A DNA stretch of 64,000 nt from Hyphococcus formosus (GTDB lineage: Bacteria; Pseudomonadota; Alphaproteobacteria; Caulobacterales; Parvularculaceae). The DNA lies in NCBI RefSeq assembly GCF_046736345.1, contig NZ_CP157210.1:1302001-1366000 (forward strand), read 5' to 3'. The translations under genes were made by a program, and so were the position numbers. The notes beneath the pieces are model-generated. The model did no database searches and was not told the origin of the DNA. It worked only from the letters and a program-made list of their open reading frames with translations. Of the stretch, positions 1-9,333 are shown one piece after another. Each line of letters opens with the position of its first letter. Position 1 is the first letter of the stretch.

Positions 1-1140
1 AAGACGCTTTCTGCGGTCACACAAAATATCCCACGAGGTTTTACACTCGGCACAGATCATGACGGCTCATTGATTGACGCGCTTGAGCCGGAAAACTTTC
101 ATATCGAAGCCCGTGGCCCTGATGATCTCGCGGCGATCCTTTATACATCCGGTACAACCGGGCGCTCGAAAGGCGCGATGTTGACCCACGATAATCTCCG
201 CTCGAATGCGAAAGCGTTGAATGAATTATGGGGGTTTTCTGGCGATGATGTGCTTCTTCATGCGCTGCCGATTTTTCATATTCACGGTCTTTTTGTTGCC
301 CTTCATACGGTGATGCTGTCCGCCGCAGAGATCATCTTTCTTCCGAAGTTCAATAAGACACAAATCCGCAAACAACTTCCCGATGCTACCTTATTGATGG
401 GTGTACCGACCTTTTATACCCGCCTTCTTGCGGACGAAGATTTCGGCCTCGAGGATTGTAAAACTATTCGTCTGTTCATTTCCGGATCGGCCCCACTCAC
501 GAAGGAAACATTTGAGAGTTTCGAAAAACGGACCGGACATAAAATCCTTGAACGTTACGGCATGTCGGAAGCCGGTATGATCACCTCTAACCCGCTTAAA
601 GGTGATCGCATTGCTGGTACCGTTGGCTTCCCCTTGCCCGGTATATCCGTACGCGTCGCATCCGGCGAAGATATTGGCGAAATCGAAGTCAAAGGCCCGA
701 ATATCTGCGCCGGTTACTGGCGCAAAGAGGACAAATCCGCCGAAGCCTTTACCGATGACGGTTATTTTAAAACGGGTGATGTCGGCCACATCGATAAAGA
801 GGGGCGGCTTTCGTTGGTGGGGCGTGAAAAAGATCTGATCATCGTTGGTGGCCTCAATATTTATCCCATCGAAATCGAACAATGCCTCGACGCGATCCCG
901 GGTATCGCCGATAGCGCCGTCATTGGTGTGCCCCATCCTGATATGGGCGAAGGGGTGGTTGCGGTGCTGGTCGCCGAAACCGCGCCGCTGGCACAATCGG
1001 TGATCGACGCGGCGTTATCATCGCTCGCCGATTTCAAACGCCCGCGCAAATTTTTCTGGGTTGATGCCCTGCCCCGAAACACCATGGGTAAGGTCCAGAA
1101 ACAGGCCATGCGCGAGCAATATCGCTCAGCCTTTTCTTAA
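1..1140 (+). CDS. matB: Malonyl-CoA synthetase-like AMP-binding ligase (5' truncated)
   Basis: Adenylate-forming acyl-CoA ligase, C-terminal 379 residues; the frame is open from base 1, so the N-terminus lies outside the window. Visible motifs are the phosphate-binding loop YTSGTTGRSKGAM, the adenine-binding stretch ERYGMSEAGM, the hinge region GREKDLIIVGGLNIYP and the C-terminal catalytic lysine context PRNTMGKVQK. The run RAGTVGFPLPG-like (here RIAGTVGFPLPG) and the TSNP element after the GMSEAGM motif are typical of MatB, which makes malonyl-CoA from malonate, ATP and CoA in the cytoplasm. Substrate assignment is by family resemblance; another short dicarboxylate or fatty acid is possible. 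Its stop overlaps the stop of the convergent acetyltransferase gene. Confidence 0.85.
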   Translation, partial: KTLSAVTQNIPRGFTLGTDHDGSLIDALEPENFHIEARGPDDLAAILYTSGTTGRSKGAMLTHDNLRSNAKALNELWGFSGDDVLLHALPIFHIHGLFVALHTVMLSAAEIIFLPKFNKTQIRKQLPDATLLMGVPTFYTRLLADEDFGLEDCKTIRLFISGSAPLTKETFESFEKRTGHKILERYGMSEAGMITSNPLKGDRIAGTVGFPLPGISVRVASGEDIGEIEVKGPNICAGYWRKEDKSAEAFTDDGYFKTGDVGHIDKEGRLSLVGREKDLIIVGGLNIYPIEIEQCLDAIPGIADSAVIGVPHPDMGEGVVAVLVAETAPLAQSVIDAALSSLADFKRPRKFFWVDALPRNTMGKVQKQAMREQYRSAFS

Positions 1141-1661
1141 GCGCCCGGCTCGCGGAAAAACAGGAACACCTCGTCGCCTTGATATTCGGTCGTCGCAGAT
1201 TCCTTAAACCCAATCCGTTCGGCGAGTTTTATCGACGGCGCATTCTCCGCCGTGATGATGCAAGACAGACGTTCACCCGGCCATTTCTCTTCGCCCCATG
1301 CGAGCGCGGCTAGCGCAGCTTCGGTAGCTAATCCTTTCCCATGAAACGCGGGGTCGAACGCCCAGCCCATTTCGGGCACGATCGAGGGCGTTGGCGACAT
1401 GTTACGTTTGAATTCCGCAAAACCAAGTTCGCCGATAATCTGGCCGCTGGCGCGTTCTTCGACCGCCCAAAACCCATAGCCCATCAAATGCCAGTGCCCC
1501 GCCATTCGCAGGAATTTCAACCAACTGTCTTCTTCGCCTCTGGGTTCGCCGCCGATAAAGCGCGTTACTTCGGGGTTTGCCCAGAGTTTTTTGATCGCTG
1601 GATAATCATCAAGACGGTGCACCCGAAGGCGCAACCGTTCGGTTTCTATCTCAAGCTTCAT
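1137..1661 (-). CDS. GNAT-family N-acetyltransferase (RimJ/RimL type)
   Basis: A 174-residue single-domain acetyltransferase of the Acetyltransf_3 group. It opens with the ETERLRLR strand usual for RimJ/RimL-like enzymes, carries the acetyl-CoA binding turn FHGKGLATEA at about residues 107-116 and the late motif ENAPSIKLAERIGF at about 139-152. The acceptor cannot be read from sequence: such proteins acetylate ribosomal protein N-termini, amino acids or small molecules. It is convergent with the matB-like gene (stop codons overlap) and its start lies just past the end of the DUF885 gene, so these two minus-strand genes may be cotranscribed. Confidence 0.9.
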   Translation of the reverse strand: MKLEIETERLRLRVHRLDDYPAIKKLWANPEVTRFIGGEPRGEEDSWLKFLRMAGHWHLMGYGFWAVEERASGQIIGELGFAEFKRNMSPTPSIVPEMGWAFDPAFHGKGLATEAALAALAWGEEKWPGERLSCIITAENAPSIKLAERIGFKESATTEYQGDEVFLFFREPGA

Positions 1662-1667
1662 TGGTTT

Positions 1668-3437
1668 TTACTTCTTTTTTTCGTCGTCAATATATTTGTT
1701 TATCCGCTCACGCAGCAATTCCAGCGGTAATCCGCCGCTCGTCAGTACTGCATCATGAAACACGCGAATATCGAAATCGTCACCCAATTCTTTTTCGGCT
1801 TTCGCTCTTAATTCCCACAGCGTCAATTCACCCATTTTATAGGCCAATGCCTGGCCGGGCCACGCGATATAACGATCAACCTCGGTTTGAACATTATGAA
1901 GCGATAGCGCCGTGTTCGATGCGAGATAATCCATCGCCTGTTCGCGGGTCCAACCTTTTGCGTGAATCCCGGTGTCGATTACCAATCGGCATGCCCGCCA
2001 CATCTCGTAGGAAAGCCGGCCGAAATGATCATAAGGCGTTTGATAGATACCCATTTCCACGCCCAGCTTTTCCGAATATAGCCCCCATCCCTCGCCATAG
2101 GCGTGGGGGTAGAATTGCTTGCGAAATTCCGGCGTGCCTTCAAGCTCCAGCGCCAATGCGCTTTGTAAATGATGCCCCGGTACCGCCTCGTGCAGCGTCA
2201 ATGCGGGCAATGCATAAAGCGGGCGTTTGTCGAGCGCATAGGTATTCACCCAATATTGTCCGCCCCGATCCGCATCGGCTGGCGCGCCAACATACCGGCC
2301 CGTGGTGTAATTCGGCGCAATATCTTCCGGCACCGGCTCAACCGAATAGGGTTGGCGCGGCAACTTTCCGAAAAACGCAGGCAGTCGCCCATCAATATCC
2401 TTTGAGAGCCACGCCGCGCGTTCGAGCAGCGCTTCTGGCGTTTTCGCATAGAACTGTTCGTCCGTACGGAGATATTCGATAAATTCTTTGAACGATCCTT
2501 CAAAACCTGTTTCTTTGGTGACCTCATCCATTTCCTTGCGGATGCGCTTAACTTCTTTAAGGCCAAGTTTGTGAATTTGCTCGGGCGTGGCGTCGTCAAG
2601 CGTCGTATAATAACGAACAAGCGCCGCATATAATTCCTCGCCATTCGGCAATGAATAGGCACCCAGCGTTGTGCGCGCGCCGGGCAAATATTCTTCATTC
2701 ATGAATTCATAAAGCCGCTCATAAGCGGGAATGATTTTCGTCTCGATGACCTCTTTACCCTGGGCGGTTATTTGGCGCTGCGTTTTTTCCGAAATCGTCG
2801 CCGGGTAATTTTTGAACGGTGCGAAATAGGAATGCTCTTCCGGGTTTTCTTTTATCTGCGCCGCAAATGACGGCATAATCAGCGGCATTATCTCTTTTGG
2901 CTGGGTGAAGCCGTCACGCAATCCCTTGCGCATATTTTCGATATTTTGCTCGATATATTCCGGCAACGCTTCAAGGCGGGCCATATAGTTCTCGTAATCG
3001 CTTTCTGTACGGAACGGTGTTGCGCTCACGATATAGCCAAAATCCGTATGAAACCCGGTATCCGCCAAAAACGGGATGCGCCAGCTATCAAAGGCCGACA
3101 ACGCGACATCATGTTTAAGAATAAACGCCAATAATTTTGCGCTGAGTTGCTCCTCTGCGGATAGGGCCGCCAGATCGATTTCGTTCAAGCGCTCTAAAAA
3201 CCGCTCGGCTTCGGCGCGGCGGCGCGCATGGTCTTCGGGCGCAACTTTAGGAACCTCAGCTTCATAACCACTCACGCCCGAATAGGTCGCGCTGAATGGA
3301 TTCTCCTCCATTTCATTCGCCCAATATTCGTCAAACAGCTCGGTCAGATCATCCGATGGGGCCGCATGGGCCGAAACGGAAAGCGCTACTGCGCTGGCTG
3401 CGATTCCGACCGTCTTGAGTATTTTCTGAAGCTGCAT
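1668..3437 (-). CDS. Exported DUF885 family protein (putative metallopeptidase)
   Basis: 589 residues from the ATG at 3437, chosen because GGGAGAGCAGG lies directly upstream and because a signal peptide follows at once (charged start, hydrophobic core, SVSAHA-A cleavage site). A longer reading to 3506 lacks these signs. The mature part matches DUF885. The signature HEAVPGHHLQ lies at about residues 415-424, followed by GEGWGLYSEKLG, which resembles metallopeptidase zinc-site helices. The family is widespread in alphaproteobacteria; a periplasmic peptidase role is plausible but I know of no firm enzymatic assignment. It sits near a second exported hydrolase, the M28 peptidase. Confidence 0.88.
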   Translation of the reverse strand: MQLQKILKTVGIAASAVALSVSAHAAPSDDLTELFDEYWANEMEENPFSATYSGVSGYEAEVPKVAPEDHARRRAEAERFLERLNEIDLAALSAEEQLSAKLLAFILKHDVALSAFDSWRIPFLADTGFHTDFGYIVSATPFRTESDYENYMARLEALPEYIEQNIENMRKGLRDGFTQPKEIMPLIMPSFAAQIKENPEEHSYFAPFKNYPATISEKTQRQITAQGKEVIETKIIPAYERLYEFMNEEYLPGARTTLGAYSLPNGEELYAALVRYYTTLDDATPEQIHKLGLKEVKRIRKEMDEVTKETGFEGSFKEFIEYLRTDEQFYAKTPEALLERAAWLSKDIDGRLPAFFGKLPRQPYSVEPVPEDIAPNYTTGRYVGAPADADRGGQYWVNTYALDKRPLYALPALTLHEAVPGHHLQSALALELEGTPEFRKQFYPHAYGEGWGLYSEKLGVEMGIYQTPYDHFGRLSYEMWRACRLVIDTGIHAKGWTREQAMDYLASNTALSLHNVQTEVDRYIAWPGQALAYKMGELTLWELRAKAEKELGDDFDIRVFHDAVLTSGGLPLELLRERINKYIDDEKKK

Positions 3438-3633
3438 CCTGCTCTCCCATCTCGAAATTTCCGATACGCTATCACGATCATTCTGATGTTCCAGCGGTTT
3501 CTGCAATATTGTTTGCTGTCGCCAATGTCGAACATTTCAGTGTCGAACTCGCCATCTCGTGATGCGTTGTGTTTTGCCTCGCCGAATTAGGGTTCTTACC
3601 TTTCGGCCGAAATTGACTTCAAAGGAAAACACC

Positions 3634-4080
3634 ATGGTTAGAAAAATAATTGCACTGCTCGTAGCAGTTGCAACCGTAACCGGTTTTGCATTTGCGAAAG
3701 ATCCCATCAATACCGGGCGCTTCTCCGATGTCGCCGTCGGCGGCTATGACGCAGTTGCCTACTTCACCGAAGAAACGCCAACCAAAGGCAAAAAGGAATT
3801 CTTCTACAAATATAAAGGGGCCACATGGCGCTTTGCGTCGGCGGAAAACCGCGCGACCTTTATTGCCGACCCTGCGGCCTACGCGCCGCAATATGGCGGC
3901 TATTGCGCTTGGGCCGTGTCACAAGGTTACACCGCGCCGGGCGATCCCACGGTCTGGAAAATTGTCGATGACAAGCTCTACCTGAACTACAACAAACAGG
4001 TTCAGCAAGATTGGATCAAAGACATTCCGGGTTTTATCGAACTTGCGGACGAAAACTGGCCGACCGTTCTTGAACAATAA
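3634..4080 (+). CDS. Exported YHS domain protein
   Basis: 148 residues from the ATG at 3634, preceded by AAAGGA; the upstream reading to 3559 is not needed. A signal peptide (VRK then a hydrophobic core ending TGFAFA) is followed by a YHS domain: GYDAVAYF, then WRFASAENRATFIADP and YAPQYGGYCAWAVSQGY. This form, with YLNYNKQVQQDW near the end, is common in proteobacteria as a small periplasmic protein. YHS domains occur in metal-binding proteins, and a metal-related role is only a guess here. The gene stands alone between two oppositely oriented neighbours. Confidence 0.88.
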   Translation: MVRKIIALLVAVATVTGFAFAKDPINTGRFSDVAVGGYDAVAYFTEETPTKGKKEFFYKYKGATWRFASAENRATFIADPAAYAPQYGGYCAWAVSQGYTAPGDPTVWKIVDDKLYLNYNKQVQQDWIKDIPGFIELADENWPTVLEQ

Positions 4081-4089
4081 GCACCTCCT

Positions 4090-4126
4090 CCATAGCGAAC
4101 AGGCACGATAGCCGCGTTCGCTATGG
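4090..4126. terminator. 11-bp inverted repeat between convergent genes
   Basis: CCATAGCGAAC at 4090-4100 pairs perfectly with GTTCGCTATGG at 4116-4126 across a 15-base loop. It lies just past the YHS stop and downstream of the convergent M28 gene. There is no strong T-run, so it may act as a two-way hairpin or mRNA stabiliser rather than a classical intrinsic terminator. Confidence 0.5.
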
Positions 4127-4172
4127 GGTGGATAACTACGCACCAAATCTAGGATTCAGTGCGATTTTCAAC

Positions 4173-5882
4173 CTATTGGCGTTGTTCATCGCGCAATGCG
4201 CGGAACTCGTTACCGTCATACCAGTTTGGCCAGATATCTGTGTACGCCATATCGGCACCGACCTCGGCGAAGATGGTCATTGACTGAGCCATGCCGGTCA
4301 AATCCCAGTCGGGCGAATATTCGTCCGACGGCTGGTGATAGTGATTGACCGTATAATTCTCTGCCAATTCACGGCCCGCATCTTCACCGCCATCGACGAG
4401 ATCAATCCCGCTATCGGCATAGAGCATAGGCACGCCCTTTTTCGCCAGCGAGATATGGTCGGAGCGATAGAAATAGCCTTTTTCCGGCTCGGCATCCGGT
4501 CGCAAATAGATGTCACGCTTGTCCGCCGCTTTTTTCAAAAGGTCTTCAAGCTCTGACGCGCCATATCCAACAACGATAATATCCTTTGCCGGTGGCATTG
4601 GCAGAACACCATCGATATTGATCCCGCCGACAATGTTCGCAAGCGGTACAATCGGATCTTCCGCAAGATAGGCCGACCCCAAAAGGCCCGATTCTTCGGC
4701 CGTGACCGCAACAAACATAAGCGAGCGTTTGGGCCGGGTTTCAGAATTCATGAAAACTTCGGCAATCGACAGAATTCCCGCGGTGCCTGTTGCATTATCG
4801 ACAGCGCCGTTAGAAATCGCATCGCCTTCGGTCACCGTCGCATTAAAGCCGAGATGGTCCCAATGCGCCATATAAAGAACATATTCGTCCGGGTTCTCCG
4901 TTCCCGGAATAACACCCGCAACATTCGCCGACTCGCTCCGCCGAACCGTATTCTTCAAGGTCGCAGACGATTGAAGGTCGCCCATTTCAACCGCTTTGAA
5001 CCCGCGCTCTTTTGCGGCGGCGGTCAATGCATCAAAATCAAGCCCGGCTTTATCGAAAAGGCCACGGGCGATGTCTTCTTGTATCCAGCCTTCAAGCGCG
5101 ACACGGCCCTCGCCGCCATCAGGGCGTTCGAGATCGAGCTGTGGCCCGGTCCAACTGCCCTCGACAACATTCCAGCCATACGCCGCCGGTGCGGTCTGGT
5201 GAATGATCAATGCACCCGCAGCGCCCTGACGCGCCGCTTCTTCATATTTATATGTCCAACGACCATAATAGGTCATGGCGCGGCCCTTGAAGAACGCATC
5301 ATCGCCGCTCGCATAACCGGGATCATTAACGAGCATGACAACGGTTTTTCCGGTCACATCGATATCAGCGTAGTCATTCCAGCCATATTCCGGCGCAACA
5401 ACACCGTAACCGACAAAAACCAGATCACTATCCGTATAGGACACATCTTCCACGACGCGTTTGGTCCAATATACCGCTTCGGAACCATATTCGATCAGCT
5501 CGCCGTCAATCATCAGGTTTGATTGTTCCGGTTCGACCGTTAATTCGACCAATGGCACTTTCTGCTCGTAGCTATCGCCATTACCGGGCTCAAGTCCGAT
5601 CCGCTGCATCTCGGCGGTTAAATATTCGCGGGTCTTCATTCCGCCCTTCGACGCCGGCGCGCGGCCCTCGAACTCATCGGAGGACAATTTCGCAATCCGC
5701 GCACGCAGGTTTTCTTCATCTAAGGGCGCGAGAACAACGGACGAGCCTTCTAGTGTCGTCTCGTCCTCGGCGCTTTGCTGTGCCGGTTTTGTCGTTTCGT
5801 TGGCTTTGTCGCCGCTCTGGCCACAGGCTCCGAGCGTTAGCATGGTCAATGCCGCAATCGCGGCATGGGTTCTGAAAGTCAT
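4173..5882 (-). CDS. M28 family metallopeptidase lipoprotein
   Basis: 569 residues. The N-terminus has a lipoprotein signal with lipobox LGAC, so the mature protein is probably anchored to a membrane facing the periplasm. A PA-like insert (about residues 150-290) precedes the M28 zinc site: H in MAHWDHLGF (about 339), D in GAVDNATGTAG (about 360), the EE pair in TAEESG (about 394), D in GINIDG and H in RSDHIS (about 476). All expected ligands are present. The family cleaves amino-terminal residues or short peptides using two zinc ions. A Thr/Gln/Glu-rich linker follows the lipobox. Confidence 0.92.
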   Translation of the reverse strand: MTFRTHAAIAALTMLTLGACGQSGDKANETTKPAQQSAEDETTLEGSSVVLAPLDEENLRARIAKLSSDEFEGRAPASKGGMKTREYLTAEMQRIGLEPGNGDSYEQKVPLVELTVEPEQSNLMIDGELIEYGSEAVYWTKRVVEDVSYTDSDLVFVGYGVVAPEYGWNDYADIDVTGKTVVMLVNDPGYASGDDAFFKGRAMTYYGRWTYKYEEAARQGAAGALIIHQTAPAAYGWNVVEGSWTGPQLDLERPDGGEGRVALEGWIQEDIARGLFDKAGLDFDALTAAAKERGFKAVEMGDLQSSATLKNTVRRSESANVAGVIPGTENPDEYVLYMAHWDHLGFNATVTEGDAISNGAVDNATGTAGILSIAEVFMNSETRPKRSLMFVAVTAEESGLLGSAYLAEDPIVPLANIVGGINIDGVLPMPPAKDIIVVGYGASELEDLLKKAADKRDIYLRPDAEPEKGYFYRSDHISLAKKGVPMLYADSGIDLVDGGEDAGRELAENYTVNHYHQPSDEYSPDWDLTGMAQSMTIFAEVGADMAYTDIWPNWYDGNEFRALRDEQRQ

Positions 5883-5991
5883 TTGGCGGCCCCTCAGGAA
5901 TCAAATTGTTGAAGCCGGGACTCTGCACGCCTCGCGGTCACTGGTCAAATGGCAAACCAGTCAGCATTTACGCCCATTTTTTGTGCGATTT

Positions 5992-6888
5992 TTAGATATT
6001 TATATCGGTAACTTTGAGTGCGCGAGCACCTTCGCGATTTCCAAGCGCGCCGGAGAGCGATAGCTTGGATTTCGATTTCAGCGCCGGATATACGACGACA
6101 TCGTCAATTGTCGCCGCACTGAGGTTAATCACCTCGCCTGCTTTGAGGTTCATCAAACGCCGGATGTCGATCATCTGTTCGGTCAAAACCGCGCGCATGG
6201 AAATGGGCGAGATCGCAGCCAGTTTCGCCAGGTCACGCTGCCATTTTTCTTCCGCTTCGACGAGCGTTGTGTCGTAATAGGTGCGCATCGCCATCAGTGA
6301 CTTTTCTGCGACGATCATCGTCACGATGCCAAGCGAATCCCCTTCGATCGTTTGTACGTTTACGGAGAATATCACAGATTTTTGCTGCGGATCATTAAAT
6401 TCAAACCGTCGCGGATCGCCGCCACTGGCCAATAGCTCAATGCCGCCATTCACCAAGCCACATTTTTGTGCGTTGTCGAACGCACATTCCGCGGACCGGA
6501 TCGCCACTTTTTTCGCCAGGCGCCGATCAATAGCACTAACGGTTTCGGGCATCTCTCCGGGAAGATCGCGCGAGCCAGACAATGACCACCCCGCTGCGCG
6601 CAGTGATGTTTCCATATCAAACAGGAGAATGAACTCAGCTTCGCCATTTTGCCGGAAATGGTAAATCGCGGTTTCGGCCCCATAAGCGGATAATGCGTCA
6701 CCAAGCCGGCAAAATTCTGCGGGCTTCGCTTCGGTCACTTCGCATTTCTCGCCGTAATATTCGGAAAATGCAGCAACAGCCTGCGCGCCGATCTGCGTCG
6801 GCACATTTTCGATCAACTCCACCGGCCCCTTATCGCGGCCGGAAACTTCCATTTTACGCTTGATGATATTCGCGCTGCCTTCGCGCAT
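5992..6888 (-). CDS. fliM: FliM-like flagellar motor switch protein (SpoA domain)
   Basis: 298 residues, starting at 6888 with AGG about ten bases upstream. The last 75 residues or so form a SpoA (FliN/FliM C-terminal) domain: SPISMRAVLTEQMIDIRRLM, then LKAGEVINLSA and a V-x-P-x-L core. The middle part fits the FliM body. Known FliM proteins form the C-ring that sets flagellar rotation and bind phospho-CheY by an N-terminal LSQxEIDALL-type peptide; I cannot find that peptide here. The gene is divergent from motB, which supports a flagellar role. It may be a divergent alphaproteobacterial FliM or another SpoA protein, so the symbol is tentative. Confidence 0.72.
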   Translation of the reverse strand: MREGSANIIKRKMEVSGRDKGPVELIENVPTQIGAQAVAAFSEYYGEKCEVTEAKPAEFCRLGDALSAYGAETAIYHFRQNGEAEFILLFDMETSLRAAGWSLSGSRDLPGEMPETVSAIDRRLAKKVAIRSAECAFDNAQKCGLVNGGIELLASGGDPRRFEFNDPQQKSVIFSVNVQTIEGDSLGIVTMIVAEKSLMAMRTYYDTTLVEAEEKWQRDLAKLAAISPISMRAVLTEQMIDIRRLMNLKAGEVINLSAATIDDVVVYPALKSKSKLSLSGALGNREGARALKVTDINI

Positions 6889-7033
6889 AAAACTCTACCT
6901 TGATACCCGTGTGCCAATTTGGGTCCATTTGAACCACGAATAGCTATAAATAGAGTAAACGCATAAAAGGCGTATAAACGATTTACCGCTAACGCTGTGT
7001 AGTAAGTGCAAAAAGTTGTGTTGGGTAATTCGA

Positions 7034-7903
7034 ATGGCCGGCGGGGCAAAAGCGGTAGCGCCAATAATTATAAAGAAAAAGAAGGTGATCGCCGGGGGCG
7101 GACACCATGGCGGTGCGTGGAAAGTTGCCTATGCGGACTTCGTGACCGCGATGATGGCCTTCTTTCTTTTGATGTGGCTGTTGAACGCGACAACCGAAGA
7201 CCAGCGCAAAGGCCTTGCGGATTATTTCAACCCCTCAATTCCGATCAGTAAAGTTTCCGGCGGCGGTAACGGCGCATTGGAAGGCTCATCAGTCTTTGAA
7301 TCGCGCGATTTATCCCGCGACAAGGCCGGTGCCAGCGATGAATTCCCTAACGCGCAGGAACGCCCGGTCGAAGGCGGCGAAGAACCGATTGAAGGTCCGG
7401 CAGACAAAGCCGGAACCGGCATTGACGCCAATGCGGGCGCAAACAAATTAGAAGAGATTCAGGACGCAATCGATTCACAATCTGTTAATGCGATGGAAGA
7501 CACCCTCGCAAAACATATCCAAACACGGATGACCCCTGACGGTTTGGTAATTGAACTTGTCGATATGGATGGGAAGTCTCTTTATAACATTGGCTCTGCG
7601 GAACCATCACAGCTAATGCATGATTTGCTTTCTGTTATCGGGCCGGTGTTAGGTACCGTCAGTAATGAGATGGCCATTGTGGGTCATACCGATAGCCGCG
7701 CCTTTTCAAATTCTGCCGATTATTCGAATTGGGAATTGTCAACGGATCGCGCGCACACCGCACGGCGGATGTTAATAAAAAGCGGCATTCCGTCGGGGCA
7801 AATTGTTCAGGTTACGGGAAAAGCGGACACAGAACCTTTCGCAGATGATCCGCTAGCGGCAGAAAATCGGCGTATCGCCATTACTCTGCTGAACCCAAAT
7901 TAA
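7034..7903 (+). CDS. motB: Flagellar motor stator protein MotB
   Basis: 289 residues from the ATG at 7034; a TTG six codons earlier is also in frame. The N-terminus has the MotB pattern IIIKKKKVIAGGGHHGG, WKVAYADFVTAMMAFFLLMW, where the Asp in YADF is the expected proton-carrying residue of the single membrane helix. A low-complexity acidic linker follows, then an OmpA-like peptidoglycan-binding domain with GHTDSRAFSNS and NRRIAITLL at the end. MotB anchors the stator to the wall. No motA lies in the window, so its partner is encoded elsewhere. Confidence 0.93.
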   Translation: MAGGAKAVAPIIIKKKKVIAGGGHHGGAWKVAYADFVTAMMAFFLLMWLLNATTEDQRKGLADYFNPSIPISKVSGGGNGALEGSSVFESRDLSRDKAGASDEFPNAQERPVEGGEEPIEGPADKAGTGIDANAGANKLEEIQDAIDSQSVNAMEDTLAKHIQTRMTPDGLVIELVDMDGKSLYNIGSAEPSQLMHDLLSVIGPVLGTVSNEMAIVGHTDSRAFSNSADYSNWELSTDRAHTARRMLIKSGIPSGQIVQVTGKADTEPFADDPLAAENRRIAITLLNPN

Positions 7904-7997
7904 ATGAAAAACAATTCGTTTCATTAGCTCTTCTTTAAATCAAGCGGAGATATGACTAACGCCTGTAGTAAAATTTTTTCCGGAATGGAGCTTATTT

Positions 7998-9302
7998 ATG
8001 GGCATTTCGTCGTCGCTGAACGCTGGTGTGATGGGGCTGGCCGTTAATTCTGTTAAACTTGGCACCATTTCCGACAATATCGCAAACTCCCAAACCTATG
8101 GCTATAAACGCGCGGACACGATGTTCGCCGATATGGTTCTTGCACAGACAAAAGGCGATTACTCCGCCGGTGGTGTGCGCGCCGTCACCTATCGCGACGC
8201 CAGCGCACAAGGCCCACTGATCGGGACAACAAACTCAACTGATATCGCAATCGACGGACGCGGCATGTTGCCCGTTACCGATCTTGGCGGCGTGAATTCA
8301 TCCGCCGGTGACCGGTCTTTGATGTTAACGTCAACAGGGTCATTCAACACCGACGATCAAGGCTATCTCCGTACGCTTAGCGGCCTTTACCTGATGGGCT
8401 GGCCTGCAGATGTGAACGGTGATGTTGGGGCACCGCCGCGTGATAGTTCTGCGGGGCTTGAGCCAGTTCGCGTGAACCTTAATCAGAACGCCGCCTCTCC
8501 TACCCAGAATATCCAACTGGGTGTGAACCTGCCTGCGACCCAAACCGAAGCTGGTGCGGCGGGTACGGTCTATGATTTGCCGGTTGAATATTTCGATACG
8601 CTTGGCCGTTCGCAATCACTTAATTTCGAATTTACACCGACCGTTCCCGCAACGGGCGCAAGTAACGAATGGACGGTGAATGTCTATGACGATGCTGGTG
8701 ATCCTGCGGTTTCGATTGCAACATTTACTGTGACCTTCGACGATAGTGTCTCTGGTGGCGGTAATATTGCCTCGGTCACGGCCGGTGCTGGTGCCACCTA
8801 TGATGCGGCGACAGGCCGTATTGGCTTGAACACTGCGGGCGCACCGATGGAAGTTTTCGTGGGCACGTCGGGTGAGCCATCACCGCTGACGCAGCTTTCT
8901 GCGAATTTTGCGCCATTGAGCGTGACCAAAGACGGTTCGCAGATCGGTAATCTCAGCAGCCTGGAAATTGATGAAGGCGGCTACTTGCAGGCGGTCTATG
9001 ACACCGGCTTCCGTCGCACGCTCTATCAGATCCCTGTTGCTGACGTACCAAACTTTGCGGGTCTCGATGCGGTTGGAAACTCAGCCTATGTGGTGACGCC
9101 ATCAAGTGGTGACGTTTACTTCTGGGATGCTGGTGATGGCCCTGCGGGTTTCACAAACGGGTATTCACTCGCGGAATCGACCACTGACATCGCGTCAGAA
9201 CTGACCGATTTGATCCAGACACAACGCGCTTATTCGTCTAACGCGAAAATTATTCAGACCGTTGACGAAATGCTTCAGGAGACCACCGACATTATTCGGT
9301 AA
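7998..9302 (+). CDS. flgE: Flagellar hook protein FlgE
   Basis: 434 residues. The N-terminal rod/hook signature SLNAGVMGLAVNSVKLGTIS then DNIANSQTYGYKR is clear, and the C-terminus ends with TQRAYSSNAKIIQTVDEMLQ, the usual D0 helix. The middle is a hook D1/D2 body with YDLPVEYFDTLGRSQSL. FlgE monomers build the hook that joins the rod to the filament outside the cell. The start at 7998 follows GGAATGGAG. It opens the run flgE-flgK-flgL-flgI. Confidence 0.94.
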   Translation: MGISSSLNAGVMGLAVNSVKLGTISDNIANSQTYGYKRADTMFADMVLAQTKGDYSAGGVRAVTYRDASAQGPLIGTTNSTDIAIDGRGMLPVTDLGGVNSSAGDRSLMLTSTGSFNTDDQGYLRTLSGLYLMGWPADVNGDVGAPPRDSSAGLEPVRVNLNQNAASPTQNIQLGVNLPATQTEAGAAGTVYDLPVEYFDTLGRSQSLNFEFTPTVPATGASNEWTVNVYDDAGDPAVSIATFTVTFDDSVSGGGNIASVTAGAGATYDAATGRIGLNTAGAPMEVFVGTSGEPSPLTQLSANFAPLSVTKDGSQIGNLSSLEIDEGGYLQAVYDTGFRRTLYQIPVADVPNFAGLDAVGNSAYVVTPSSGDVYFWDAGDGPAGFTNGYSLAESTTDIASELTDLIQTQRAYSSNAKIIQTVDEMLQETTDIIR

Positions 9303-9333
9303 TTGTTGTCGTTAGTAGGAAGGGAACGTCATC

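Noticed and set aside
1661..2482. 273-codon frame on the plus strand
   Set aside because: Lies antisense within the DUF885 gene; composition is Arg/Pro-rich and there is no ribosome site or family motif.
4854..5522. 222-codon plus-strand frame
   Set aside because: Antisense to the M28 peptidase, whose active-site motifs establish the real gene.
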